Shown here: positions 12,609 through 19,607 of the stretch, piece by piece
How the letters are laid out: the number at the start of each line of letters is the position of its first letter
How positions within the stretch are numbered: the first letter of the stretch is position 1
NCBI GenBank assembly: GCA_003523945.1
Contig: DOFS01000445.1
Location: 1 to 19,607, forward strand
Direction of reading: 5' to 3'
Length of the DNA: 19,607 bases
DNA from: Nitrospiraceae bacterium
Lineage (GTDB): Bacteria; Nitrospirota; Nitrospiria; Nitrospirales; UBA8639
The notes under the pieces: generated by a model
The model's input: the letters and a program-made list of their open reading frames with translations, nothing else
Told to the model about the DNA's origin: nothing
Databases searched by the model: none
Translations under genes and position numbers: made by a program

Positions 12609-13912
12609 CGACACTTGCACCAACCGAACAAATGCATCACGTCTTTATTGGCAAATTTCCCGATGAAGCCGCCCATGTGTTTGAATCCAATGATCCCCAA
12701 GAGGTCATCCGCATACTGGCCGACCTCTCCCCCACAATTGTCGCGAAGGTCCTCTCGGCCATGTCACCATCATTGGCAGCTGACCTCCTTGGAATCTTTC
12801 CGCAACCCCTACTGCTGAGTGCTCTTCCACATCTGCAACCCTCGGTGGCGGCCTCTCTCCTCCAACGAATGCCCGACGAAACTCGTGTGGCCACCCTAGC
12901 TGCCCTCCCTCAGCAGATCTCCGCTGATATTGGCCCATTCATGGAATATCCGGAGGATTCGGTCGGCATGCTCATGGATGTTCAATTCTTTGCCCTGCCG
13001 GAAGACCTGACCGTCGAGGAAGCGATCCAACAGGTTCGCACCCATGCCGCCACCCAACAGCTCAATGAGATTTATATCATTGATCGCCGCCAGGCCCTCG
13101 TGGGCGTCCTATCCCTCAGAGACCTGTTTCTCGCCTCTCCCAAGAAGAATCTTGCGGTCTATATGAAGCGGGAATTACCGACCATTCATCCCCTGGAAAA
13201 TCAGGAACAGGTCGTGGAAATTTGTAACGAATGGAAGGTACTGACCATTCCGGTCACCGATTTGGACGGACGCCTACTCGGGATCATTAGCAGTCAGGAT
13301 ATCATTCAGGTGGAAAAAGAAGAAGCCACTATCAGCATGCAAACCATGGTAGGTGCCAGCAAAGACGAACGAGCGCTATCGCCGCCCAGGTTCGCCATAA
13401 AAAAACGACTCCCCTGGCTGCAAATCAATCTGCTCACAGCCTTTCTGGCGGCGTTTGTCGTGGGATTATTCGAAGACACCATTGCCCGATTTACCGCCCT
13501 GGCGGTCTTGCTCCCCGTCGTGGCCGGCCAATCCGGAAATACGGGGGCTCAAGCCCTGGCCGTGGTGATGCGGGGGTTAGCCCTGCGGGATATCCGTCCC
13601 TCCCAATGGCTTCGCGTGACATTGAAAGAATCCTATGTTGCCTTGGCCAATGGCGTGGCAGTGGCCGCGACGACCTGTACCGCCGTATTTTTCTGGAGCC
13701 ACTCCTGGGGATTAACCCTGGTCATCGGCGTCTCCATGATCATCTCCATGGTCATGGCGGGGTTTGCAGGGGCAATCATTCCGATCATTCTTCGATCTCT
13801 AAAACAAGATCCGGCTCAATCATCTTCGATTATCTTAACCACCGTAACCGATGTGGCGGGGTTTTTTAGTTTTTTAGGGTTGGCGACGGTGTTTTCAGCT
13901 CTTTTGGAATAG
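12605..13912 (+). CDS. mgtE: magnesium transporter MgtE
   Basis: A full-length 435-residue MgtE channel for Mg2+ uptake in the inner membrane. The N domain occupies about 10-115 and the CBS pair about 122-240 (LPEDLTVEEAIQQVRTH, NEIYIIDRRQALVGVLSLRDLF, PLENQEQVVEICNEWKVLTIPVTDLDGRLLGIIS). A plug-like helix (about 240-265) leads into the five-helix pore domain from about 273. The signature PVVAGQSGNTGAQALAVVMRGLAL (304-327) is intact, and TTVTDVAGFFSFLGLA (412-427) supplies Asp416, equivalent to the pore Asp432 of Thermus thermophilus MgtE. Translation is coupled to the membrane-less partner by the ATGA at 12605-12608. The signs of function are complete, so the partner is additional, not a broken copy's replacement. 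Confidence 0.96.
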   Translation: MTTLAPTEQMHHVFIGKFPDEAAHVFESNDPQEVIRILADLSPTIVAKVLSAMSPSLAADLLGIFPQPLLLSALPHLQPSVAASLLQRMPDETRVATLAALPQQISADIGPFMEYPEDSVGMLMDVQFFALPEDLTVEEAIQQVRTHAATQQLNEIYIIDRRQALVGVLSLRDLFLASPKKNLAVYMKRELPTIHPLENQEQVVEICNEWKVLTIPVTDLDGRLLGIISSQDIIQVEKEEATISMQTMVGASKDERALSPPRFAIKKRLPWLQINLLTAFLAAFVVGLFEDTIARFTALAVLLPVVAGQSGNTGAQALAVVMRGLALRDIRPSQWLRVTLKESYVALANGVAVAATTCTAVFFWSHSWGLTLVIGVSMIISMVMAGFAGAIIPIILRSLKQDPAQSSSIILTTVTDVAGFFSFLGLATVFSALLE

Positions 13913-14105
13913 AGGCCCGCGTGAATTCATCGTGTAATATAGGAATGAGGAACCGGCGGGTTGTGAGGCTAAATGACCATAGCGACCGCATCAATTGGCC
14001 AGGTCCCAAGAGGTCACCCTCGCTATCCGCCATACATTCCTGTTTCCGGATAAAGACATTGTGGGTTCTCCCTTGTACCATCATGGTCCATGAAAAATTT
14101 TCCGC

Positions 14106-15140
14106 ATGACGATTTCACTATTCAATTGGGTTGGCATTTTTGCATGTTTGACCGGATCGGCTATATGTTCAGGCTTGACCCTCGGCTTCTTCAGCCTGAG
14201 CCGCATTCACCTGGAACTCTTAGCCCAACAAGGGGACAAAGCCGCCAACAGAATCTTGGAAATCCGCCAGGATGCGAATTTCCTTCTTGCCACGCTTCTC
14301 TGGAGTAACGTGGCGGTCAATGTCCTGCTGACGCTTCTCGCCGACGAACAAATGGTCGGTCTTTTGGCCTTTTTTTTCTCGTTATTCGGGATTACTATTT
14401 TTGGAGAGATTCTTCCACAGGCGTATTTTTCAAGAAATGCCTTGAGATTGGGGGCAAAATTCACCCCGGTTGTTCATCTTTTGGAATTCATTTTCTATCC
14501 CGTGGCCAAACCATCGGCTCTCCTCCTCGATCGTCTGGTCGGAAAAGAAGGAATTGGCTGGCTAAAGGAACATGAGCTCGACACCTTAATAAAAATTCAT
14601 GCGCAGGCTCCTGAAACGGATATCAGTGGAGTCGAGGGACATGGTGCCTCCAATTTCCTCAATCTTGATGACATCTCGGCCCTTGAAGAAGGATCACCGC
14701 TTCATCCTCAAAGTATCATTTCCCTCCCCTTTGACGGAGGAAAGGTGTGTTTCCCCCCAATCACGCCTTCCGCCTCCGACCATTTCGTTCAGCAAATTCA
14801 TGGGTCCAAGGAAAAATGGGTGGTGATTACGGATGAACAGGACGTCCCTCATATTGTATTGGATGCAGACGGATTCTTGCGGGAACTTCTGGTGGAACAT
14901 CGAGACAAACCGCTTCGACATTGTCACCGTCCCATCATTCTTGACCACACTCACATCCCCCTTGGGGAACTGCTAACGCAATTCAAGGTCAATCCCGAAC
15001 ACCTTGAAGATGACGTCATTGACCACGATTTGATTCTGATTTGGACACCGACACACAAACGGATTATTACCGGCGCCGATATCCTGGGCCGGCTTCTGCG
15101 CGGAATTGCCAAACGGACTCCTCTCGTCAATTTTACGTAA
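14106..15140 (+). CDS. CNNM (DUF21) family membrane protein
   Basis: A 344-residue protein with an N-terminal CNNM transmembrane domain (PF01595), the family of CorC-type proteins and human CNNM magnesium transporters. Seen are SGLTLGFFSLSRIHLELLAQQGD (22-44) in the first helix and its following segment, the helices at about 60-80 and 83-104, and the signature FGEILPQAYFSRNALRLG (99-116), where the Glu-X-X-Pro-Gln is typical. Residues about 185-330 are a soluble region in the CBS position, but CBS motifs are weak (WVVITDEQDVPHIVLD, ITGADILGRLL). Neighbouring mgtE supports a magnesium role. The ATG at 14106 lacks a clear ribosome site; the preceding 190 bp carry nested inverted repeats. The lipoprotein gene follows after 11 nt. 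Confidence 0.88.
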   Translation: MTISLFNWVGIFACLTGSAICSGLTLGFFSLSRIHLELLAQQGDKAANRILEIRQDANFLLATLLWSNVAVNVLLTLLADEQMVGLLAFFFSLFGITIFGEILPQAYFSRNALRLGAKFTPVVHLLEFIFYPVAKPSALLLDRLVGKEGIGWLKEHELDTLIKIHAQAPETDISGVEGHGASNFLNLDDISALEEGSPLHPQSIISLPFDGGKVCFPPITPSASDHFVQQIHGSKEKWVVITDEQDVPHIVLDADGFLRELLVEHRDKPLRHCHRPIILDHTHIPLGELLTQFKVNPEHLEDDVIDHDLILIWTPTHKRIITGADILGRLLRGIAKRTPLVNFT

Positions 15141-15151
15141 AGGGCAAGGAC

Positions 15152-15883
15152 ATGAATGACTTTTATGAAAAACTTCCGAAGGAAATAAACCGTGAGACAC
15201 AACCATATTCGGCCAGAAAGCCCGTTGAAAAACCCATGAACCATCATATGCTGCTATTGGTAAGACTCCTGGCCATTTTCATCCTGACCATCCTGCCAGG
15301 ATGCGCCACAACCAACACCATACCGGCACCCGAACATTTAACAGCCATCGAGCAATTTCTCCTCACGCAAGCGATAGAATTAAGCCTCACGGCAGAAGAC
15401 GTCCTGGCCATCCCATTGCCGAAAGGAGAAACCGTGACGTTGGAGACCACCGGACTCACCGTGGAACAGCGTTTTCTGCTTGGCGCGGTTGGCCGATGGC
15501 TGGGGGAACAGGGATTACATATTCAACCCAAAGATGAAAAGGCCACGTACCGGGCACAGATTCTCATCCAGTCTTTGGGAACCGAACAAAGCCTATCGTT
15601 TTTTGGCATGCCGGAGGTTCAGGGCGGGCTGCTTCCATTCGCAATACCAGAACTTCCCTTGTATAAAGCGCAATATCAAACCGGATATACGCGTTTTCGG
15701 CTGGATTTTTTTGAAACCACGAGCGGGAAATTTGTTCGATCCACCCCGTGGTTTCAGGCTTCTACTTTCTTTAATGAATATACGGTGTTATTTTTTATTG
15801 GCTTTCATACGACCAACCTGGTTGGTCCGTTTGAAGAACAAATACCCTCGGGAACGGATCGGGAACATGCGACAGATTATTAA
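15152..15883 (+). CDS. putative lipoprotein, family not recognised
   Basis: A lipoprotein of unknown function. From the ATG at 15152 (AGGG at 15141-15144 upstream) it has 243 residues, with a 28-residue polar extension before a typical lipoprotein signal; from the ATG at 15236 it begins directly with the signal peptide (hydrophobic core, lipobox ILPGC, lipidated Cys at residue 23 of that form). The second start makes better biological sense, the first has the better ribosome site. The mature part contains LTVEQRFLLGAVGRWLGEQGLHIQPKDEKATYRAQILIQSLGTEQSLSFFGMPEVQGG and TGYTRFRLDFFETTSGKFVRSTPWFQAS, a mixed alpha/beta pattern with alternating strands. It sits 11 nt after the CNNM gene and 54 nt before the AsmA-family gene, so it is probably co-transcribed with both and lies in the periplasm or outer membrane. 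Confidence 0.72.
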   Translation: MNDFYEKLPKEINRETQPYSARKPVEKPMNHHMLLLVRLLAIFILTILPGCATTNTIPAPEHLTAIEQFLLTQAIELSLTAEDVLAIPLPKGETVTLETTGLTVEQRFLLGAVGRWLGEQGLHIQPKDEKATYRAQILIQSLGTEQSLSFFGMPEVQGGLLPFAIPELPLYKAQYQTGYTRFRLDFFETTSGKFVRSTPWFQASTFFNEYTVLFFIGFHTTNLVGPFEEQIPSGTDREHATDY

Positions 15884-15937
15884 CCCTCAATCGTGATCAA
15901 TCAATATCCCTCATCGTCATTCAGGGAAGAATGAGAA

Positions 15938-18900
15938 ATGATGGACCCCTCCCGATTACGAAACTTTCCGGTGTCATTCTGGCTTCCACGCGTTTTATGG
16001 AGCGTCGTCGCGTGCGGGTTGCTGGCCTTGGGAATTCTACTCTTCACCTTGACTGTCTTTTCGGATACCAGGTGGGTTAAAGAATCCTTGATTGCCCTAT
16101 TGGAAGAGAAGGCCGGCGGGCCCATTCAGATTGAAGCCTTAAACCTGAATCTGTTTCCCTCTCCCGCAATCCACTTGGCGGGCTTATCGTTTGAGGCCCA
16201 TGATCCGGGCTTTGTCGCCCTTCGCGCCAATCAGGTGGAAGTGGGCATCGGGTGGCAATCACTCTGGGAAAAGAAATTGTTCATCAATCGCGCCGTGATC
16301 GATCAACCGGAATTGACTCTTGAAGTGCCTCTGGTCACGAAAGAAGAAGAGCCGATCACCTGGCAGTTTCCTTCTATTCAGGAATTCGCCATACGTCACG
16401 GAACATTCCACTTGATCCACACCTCACCACTGCCAGGGCAAAACATGGCACTCGACTGGGAAGCGATTCAACTCTCGGTTATGGAGGTGGAATCAGAGGA
16501 ATCGGCTCAACTTCACCTCTCTGCTCAAATTCCGGAACCTCAGCCGTCCTCGGCCCTTTCCATTCGTGGGACGATGACACTTCTCGACAATGATGACTCG
16601 TCCTCCCAAAAGGACCTTTCGGGTTTTCCCGACGTGGAAATCCACGGGCAAGTTGAAATTTCACAATTTCATCTTGGCCAGCTTGTCCAGTTTCTGAGGG
16701 GTCAGACGATGGAAACACCGATACGCACACAAGCGAACTTTCAAGGAGATTTCACCCTGACCATCCAGAAAGAAGAGGATCTCCTCGACTTTCACAGGTT
16801 CCAGGTATCCTTGGACGAATGGTCGTTTGACGGCCAGGGTAGTATCGCGAATGTCTTCCATGAGTCGCCTTGGTTGAAAGTCTCAGGATCCACGCAACCC
16901 ATAGCCATCGAACGGCTTCCAGACCTGATACCCGATGACTGGATACCGACACAAATCCGGAATGGTCTCACAGATCACCAAGTCGCTGGCAGGATTGAAC
17001 TTCAGAGGGGATTTTTAAGTGGACCATTGGACGGGAATGGGCCCTGGGAAGGAAATGGAGCTGTGGCTCTGCAAGGAGGCCAATACCTTCCTGCCCCGGG
17101 CCAACCCCTGGTGACCAATGTGGCGGCGACCGTCACCTATGCTCCCCGGGTCGTTCAGATTTCTCAGTTCCGCGGAACCATTGCGCCGTTCAACATGACA
17201 TCCCCGGAAGCCAACCTTACCCTTGAAGAGGGGAACGTCCGACTTTCGATTCCAACATTTCAGATTTCAGAGGAAGACTGGAGCCTCAACGGGACCGCCA
17301 CATTCGCCAACACTCAAAATGCCCCCCCAGCGCTGACGGTCTCGGGATCGGCCCTACCGATCTCCATCCAACACCTAGCCACCATCCTCCCTGAGCCATG
17401 GCGCCCTGTTTCCATCCACACCGCGCTGACGGAAAAAGCTATTGATGGTGAGATGGAACTTCTCACCGGCTCCGTCAAGTGGATTGGTGATGAAACCAAC
17501 ACCGTCATGTCGGAGGGAGTCCTCCGAATGGCCAAGGGGCACGTCCTGGTCGATCCCCACCATCCCCCATTGACGGATATCTCCGGATCAGTGGTCTTCG
17601 GGTCCAATCTCGTCCGGGTATTGAATGCACAAGCCACGATGGAGGCTTCCAAGCTGTTGGTGAAAGAGGCGACCCTTGAATGGAAGGACTCGGACATCTT
17701 CATAGACCTCCAAGGAAATGGACGTCTGTCCGCTCATGATGTGCATCAGGCCCTTCTTCGCGACCCTCGCAGTCAATCTCTTGTGGAACCCTTGTCCCCT
17801 TATCATGACGTGCAGGGGAACATGCAGGTATCCACACGGATCACCGGCCCTCTGACTCGCCCCTCTGAACTGCATATTCTTGACGGAGACCTCGTGCTTG
17901 ACAAATTGCATCTTTCCACCTCAGCAGACAGGCTTTCCCTCAATCAATTCACCGGCCACCTGTCGTTTGATGAGCAACAGATTCACATTCACCGGTTTAA
18001 CGGATTGCTTGGGAAAAGTCCGGTTGCCATTAAAGGGCAATGGTCGGTTCGCAAAGATTCCAAAGCTTCGAACCTCGCCATGAGAGGTCTGTGGTCTTCA
18101 AATGACCTTCAAATCCTCCTTCCTTCGGTTGGCCAAACCTTTTCCACTTTCGAGGGTCAGATCGGCACCACTCTGTCGTTGTCAGGCTCGAACCTTCGCC
18201 CTGATTATCATGCCGAGTTGGACCTCACCAATATGGCTCTTATCAGCACGGGTCTGTTTCACAAACCGTCAGGGGTCCCCGCACATATTGGAGTACAAGG
18301 CACAATTCAAGGGGAAAATGCCATTCTCATGACCAAAGGGGAAGTCACGATGCCTCCCTATAAACTTGAGGCCAGGGGTAAGATGTCCTGGGCGGATCCC
18401 CCATATATTCGTGGGGTGCTGCAAACGGAAAGTGGATCGGGAGCCATGTTTCCACCAGGCGTCTTCCTTGGAGAGAAAAACCATGGTCTCTCCAGTTTAG
18501 GCCTCACATGGGGGCTTGAGGGCAGAAGTTGGGATTGGAGCACCTGGTACATGAAAGGCAAAGTCGAGTCGACCAACCGCACCTCGCAATCCACGTCATC
18601 AAAACACAAAAAAGAAACCCAATCACTTTCGTTTCAGTGGTGGCAAAAAAATCAAAAGGGGAAGGGGGACCTCACCCTGACAGACCTTCCAATCGAAAAC
18701 CTCCTGTCCCCGCAGGCCGCGACGCCCTCTCCCTTGACAGGAACAGCGTCTTTGGTAACCTCGCTACACATGAGTCTTGGCAGCCAGGAGCTGATTCAAC
18801 GCTCGCTCACGGGGAAAGGACATGCCCAACTCCAGAAGGGACAGATTCAAACCGGTCCGGTCCTGTCAAAAATTCTGGGGATTTTGAATGTGCCCAGTTT

Positions 18901-19348
18901 ATTAATGGGAAAAGTTAACCTGCTGGAAGAAGGGCTTCCATACGATCAGATAGAGGGATCGTTTTCCATAGAGAATGGGCTGCTGAATTCCCAGGATTTG
19001 GCACTCAAAAGCCCGGTCCTGAAGTTAACCGCCGCAGGAAGTTATGACCTTTCCACCGAAAAGCTGAATGGCATCGTTGCCGTCAGCCCGTTTGGAGCTT
19101 ATTCGGGTTTACTCAAAGACATCCCCCTGTTCGGCTCGTTAATGAAGGGGGAACGCAAGGGCCTCATGACCGCCTTATTTGAAGTCAGAGGGCCACGGAC
19201 CAACCCGGACATTACCTATTTACCCATGGAATCCTTCACCGGAGGGTTGAAAGGGTTAGCGCAATTTGCGGTTGATGTGCTTAAAAATGTTGTCACGCTG
19301 CCTATCCCGGATTCAAAAAGCCAGAATGCCGATCGCACCTCTAAGTAA
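15938..19348 (+). CDS. AsmA-family protein (TamB/YhdP-like bridge protein)
   Basis: A 1136-residue protein with one N-terminal membrane helix (about 19-41) and a very long periplasmic region rich in beta strands. The AsmA start pattern is clear: LIALLEEKAGGPIQIEALNLNLFPSPAIHLAGLSFE (51-86). Repeated strand modules follow, each beginning with SG-type turns such as VSGSTQPIAIERLPDLIP and VSGSALPISIQHLATILP, which are internal repeats of one another. The C-terminal AsmA domain (about 955-1110) contains LTGKGHAQLQKGQIQTGPVLSKILGILN, GLLNSQDLALKSPVLKLTAAGSYDLSTEKLNG and FEVRGPRTNPDITYLP. AsmA proteins such as YhdP and TamB bridge inner and outer membrane and move phospholipids, keeping the outer membrane intact. 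The ATG at 15938 follows AGGGAAG. The presence of this gene supports a two-membrane cell. Confidence 0.93.
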   Translation: MMDPSRLRNFPVSFWLPRVLWSVVACGLLALGILLFTLTVFSDTRWVKESLIALLEEKAGGPIQIEALNLNLFPSPAIHLAGLSFEAHDPGFVALRANQVEVGIGWQSLWEKKLFINRAVIDQPELTLEVPLVTKEEEPITWQFPSIQEFAIRHGTFHLIHTSPLPGQNMALDWEAIQLSVMEVESEESAQLHLSAQIPEPQPSSALSIRGTMTLLDNDDSSSQKDLSGFPDVEIHGQVEISQFHLGQLVQFLRGQTMETPIRTQANFQGDFTLTIQKEEDLLDFHRFQVSLDEWSFDGQGSIANVFHESPWLKVSGSTQPIAIERLPDLIPDDWIPTQIRNGLTDHQVAGRIELQRGFLSGPLDGNGPWEGNGAVALQGGQYLPAPGQPLVTNVAATVTYAPRVVQISQFRGTIAPFNMTSPEANLTLEEGNVRLSIPTFQISEEDWSLNGTATFANTQNAPPALTVSGSALPISIQHLATILPEPWRPVSIHTALTEKAIDGEMELLTGSVKWIGDETNTVMSEGVLRMAKGHVLVDPHHPPLTDISGSVVFGSNLVRVLNAQATMEASKLLVKEATLEWKDSDIFIDLQGNGRLSAHDVHQALLRDPRSQSLVEPLSPYHDVQGNMQVSTRITGPLTRPSELHILDGDLVLDKLHLSTSADRLSLNQFTGHLSFDEQQIHIHRFNGLLGKSPVAIKGQWSVRKDSKASNLAMRGLWSSNDLQILLPSVGQTFSTFEGQIGTTLSLSGSNLRPDYHAELDLTNMALISTGLFHKPSGVPAHIGVQGTIQGENAILMTKGEVTMPPYKLEARGKMSWADPPYIRGVLQTESGSGAMFPPGVFLGEKNHGLSSLGLTWGLEGRSWDWSTWYMKGKVESTNRTSQSTSSKHKKETQSLSFQWWQKNQKGKGDLTLTDLPIENLLSPQAATPSPLTGTASLVTSLHMSLGSQELIQRSLTGKGHAQLQKGQIQTGPVLSKILGILNVPSLLMGKVNLLEEGLPYDQIEGSFSIENGLLNSQDLALKSPVLKLTAAGSYDLSTEKLNGIVAVSPFGAYSGLLKDIPLFGSLMKGERKGLMTALFEVRGPRTNPDITYLPMESFTGGLKGLAQFAVDVLKNVVTLPIPDSKSQNADRTSK

Positions 19349-19431
19349 TATCCGGTCCTCGAAAAATCTTCACATCCTGGAAGGAACAGTCACGAGATGA
19401 ACATTCCATCCCCACAAAGGAGAAGAGCTTC

Positions 19432-19607
19432 GTGAGGAACAAATTGAAGGGGCAATCCTTTGGGAAGACCATCTTACTGCTCAGCCTGCCGCTGATTATA
19501 TCAGGCTGCATTTCTCCTAAAGCCCTGGAATATGTCGTGGTGGCCTATGACTACTCGGCAACCAAATCCTTGGTGGACCAATTGCTGGTCAACATCGCCA
19601 GATCCCA
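19432..19607 (+). CDS. lipoprotein, partial at window end
   Basis: Only the first 58 codons are present. It starts with GTG at 19432, with AAAGGAG at 19416-19422, 9 nt upstream. Residues 1-25 are a lipoprotein signal peptide with lipobox IISGC, so Cys26 would be lipidated. The mature start reads ISPKALEYVVVAYDYSATKSLVDQLLVNIARS. No family can be assigned from this fragment. It follows the AsmA gene after 83 nt. Confidence 0.75.
   Translation, partial: MRNKLKGQSFGKTILLLSLPLIISGCISPKALEYVVVAYDYSATKSLVDQLLVNIARS

Overview
The window reads as a piece of a Gram-negative chromosome of about 50% GC, coding almost entirely on the + strand. It is dominated by envelope functions: lipoproteins with clear lipoboxes, a large AsmA-family protein, three MscS-superfamily channel-like proteins and magnesium transport. 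The mix of Asp23/AmaP proteins with AsmA and lipoproteins fits the phylum Nitrospirota (Nitrospira-like). That is an inference from gene style and content; no rRNA or other taxonomic marker is present. I see no mobile element, CRISPR array, tRNA or rRNA.

Layout. (1) 194-1914: a stand-alone Rcp1-type response regulator, translationally coupled through an ATGA overlap to a cytosolic REC-HisKA-HATPase hybrid kinase. (2) 2323-3204: a canonical MscS-type channel. (3) 4030-linked operon, 3494-5082: an ECF sigma factor, a 60-residue acidic protein (ATGA overlap) and an MscS-like protein with conserved TM-helix repeats; a LapA-like two-TM protein follows. (4) 5944-8090: five tightly packed genes forming an Asp23/Gls24-AmaP module: two tandem Asp23 paralogues, a divergent third one, the AmaP membrane anchor and a small two-TM protein. 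(5) 8091-10214: a loosely packed region with a secreted coiled-coil protein built on an exact aromatic heptad, a BON-domain lipoprotein, a run of strong hairpins, and small membrane ORFs, some probably decayed. (6) 10215-13912: a membrane-anchored Pro-rich protein, an unlisted 52-residue tail-anchored ORF, a second TM-helix-repeat channel-like protein, then a membrane-less MgtE N-domain/CBS protein overlapping a full-length MgtE. (7) 14106-19607: a CNNM (DUF21) protein, a lipoprotein, a 1136-residue AsmA-family protein and the start of another lipoprotein that runs off the end.

Taken together the genes suggest an envelope and osmotic stress neighbourhood: two-component and ECF regulators at the left, mechanosensitive channels, an Asp23 membrane-associated scaffold, Mg2+ homeostasis and outer-membrane maintenance. 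The functional links between blocks are inferred from proximity only. The most unusual elements are the Asp23 triplication with AmaP in a Gram-negative context, the aromatic-heptad exported protein, the sigma-60aa-channel operon, and the membrane-less MgtE partner.
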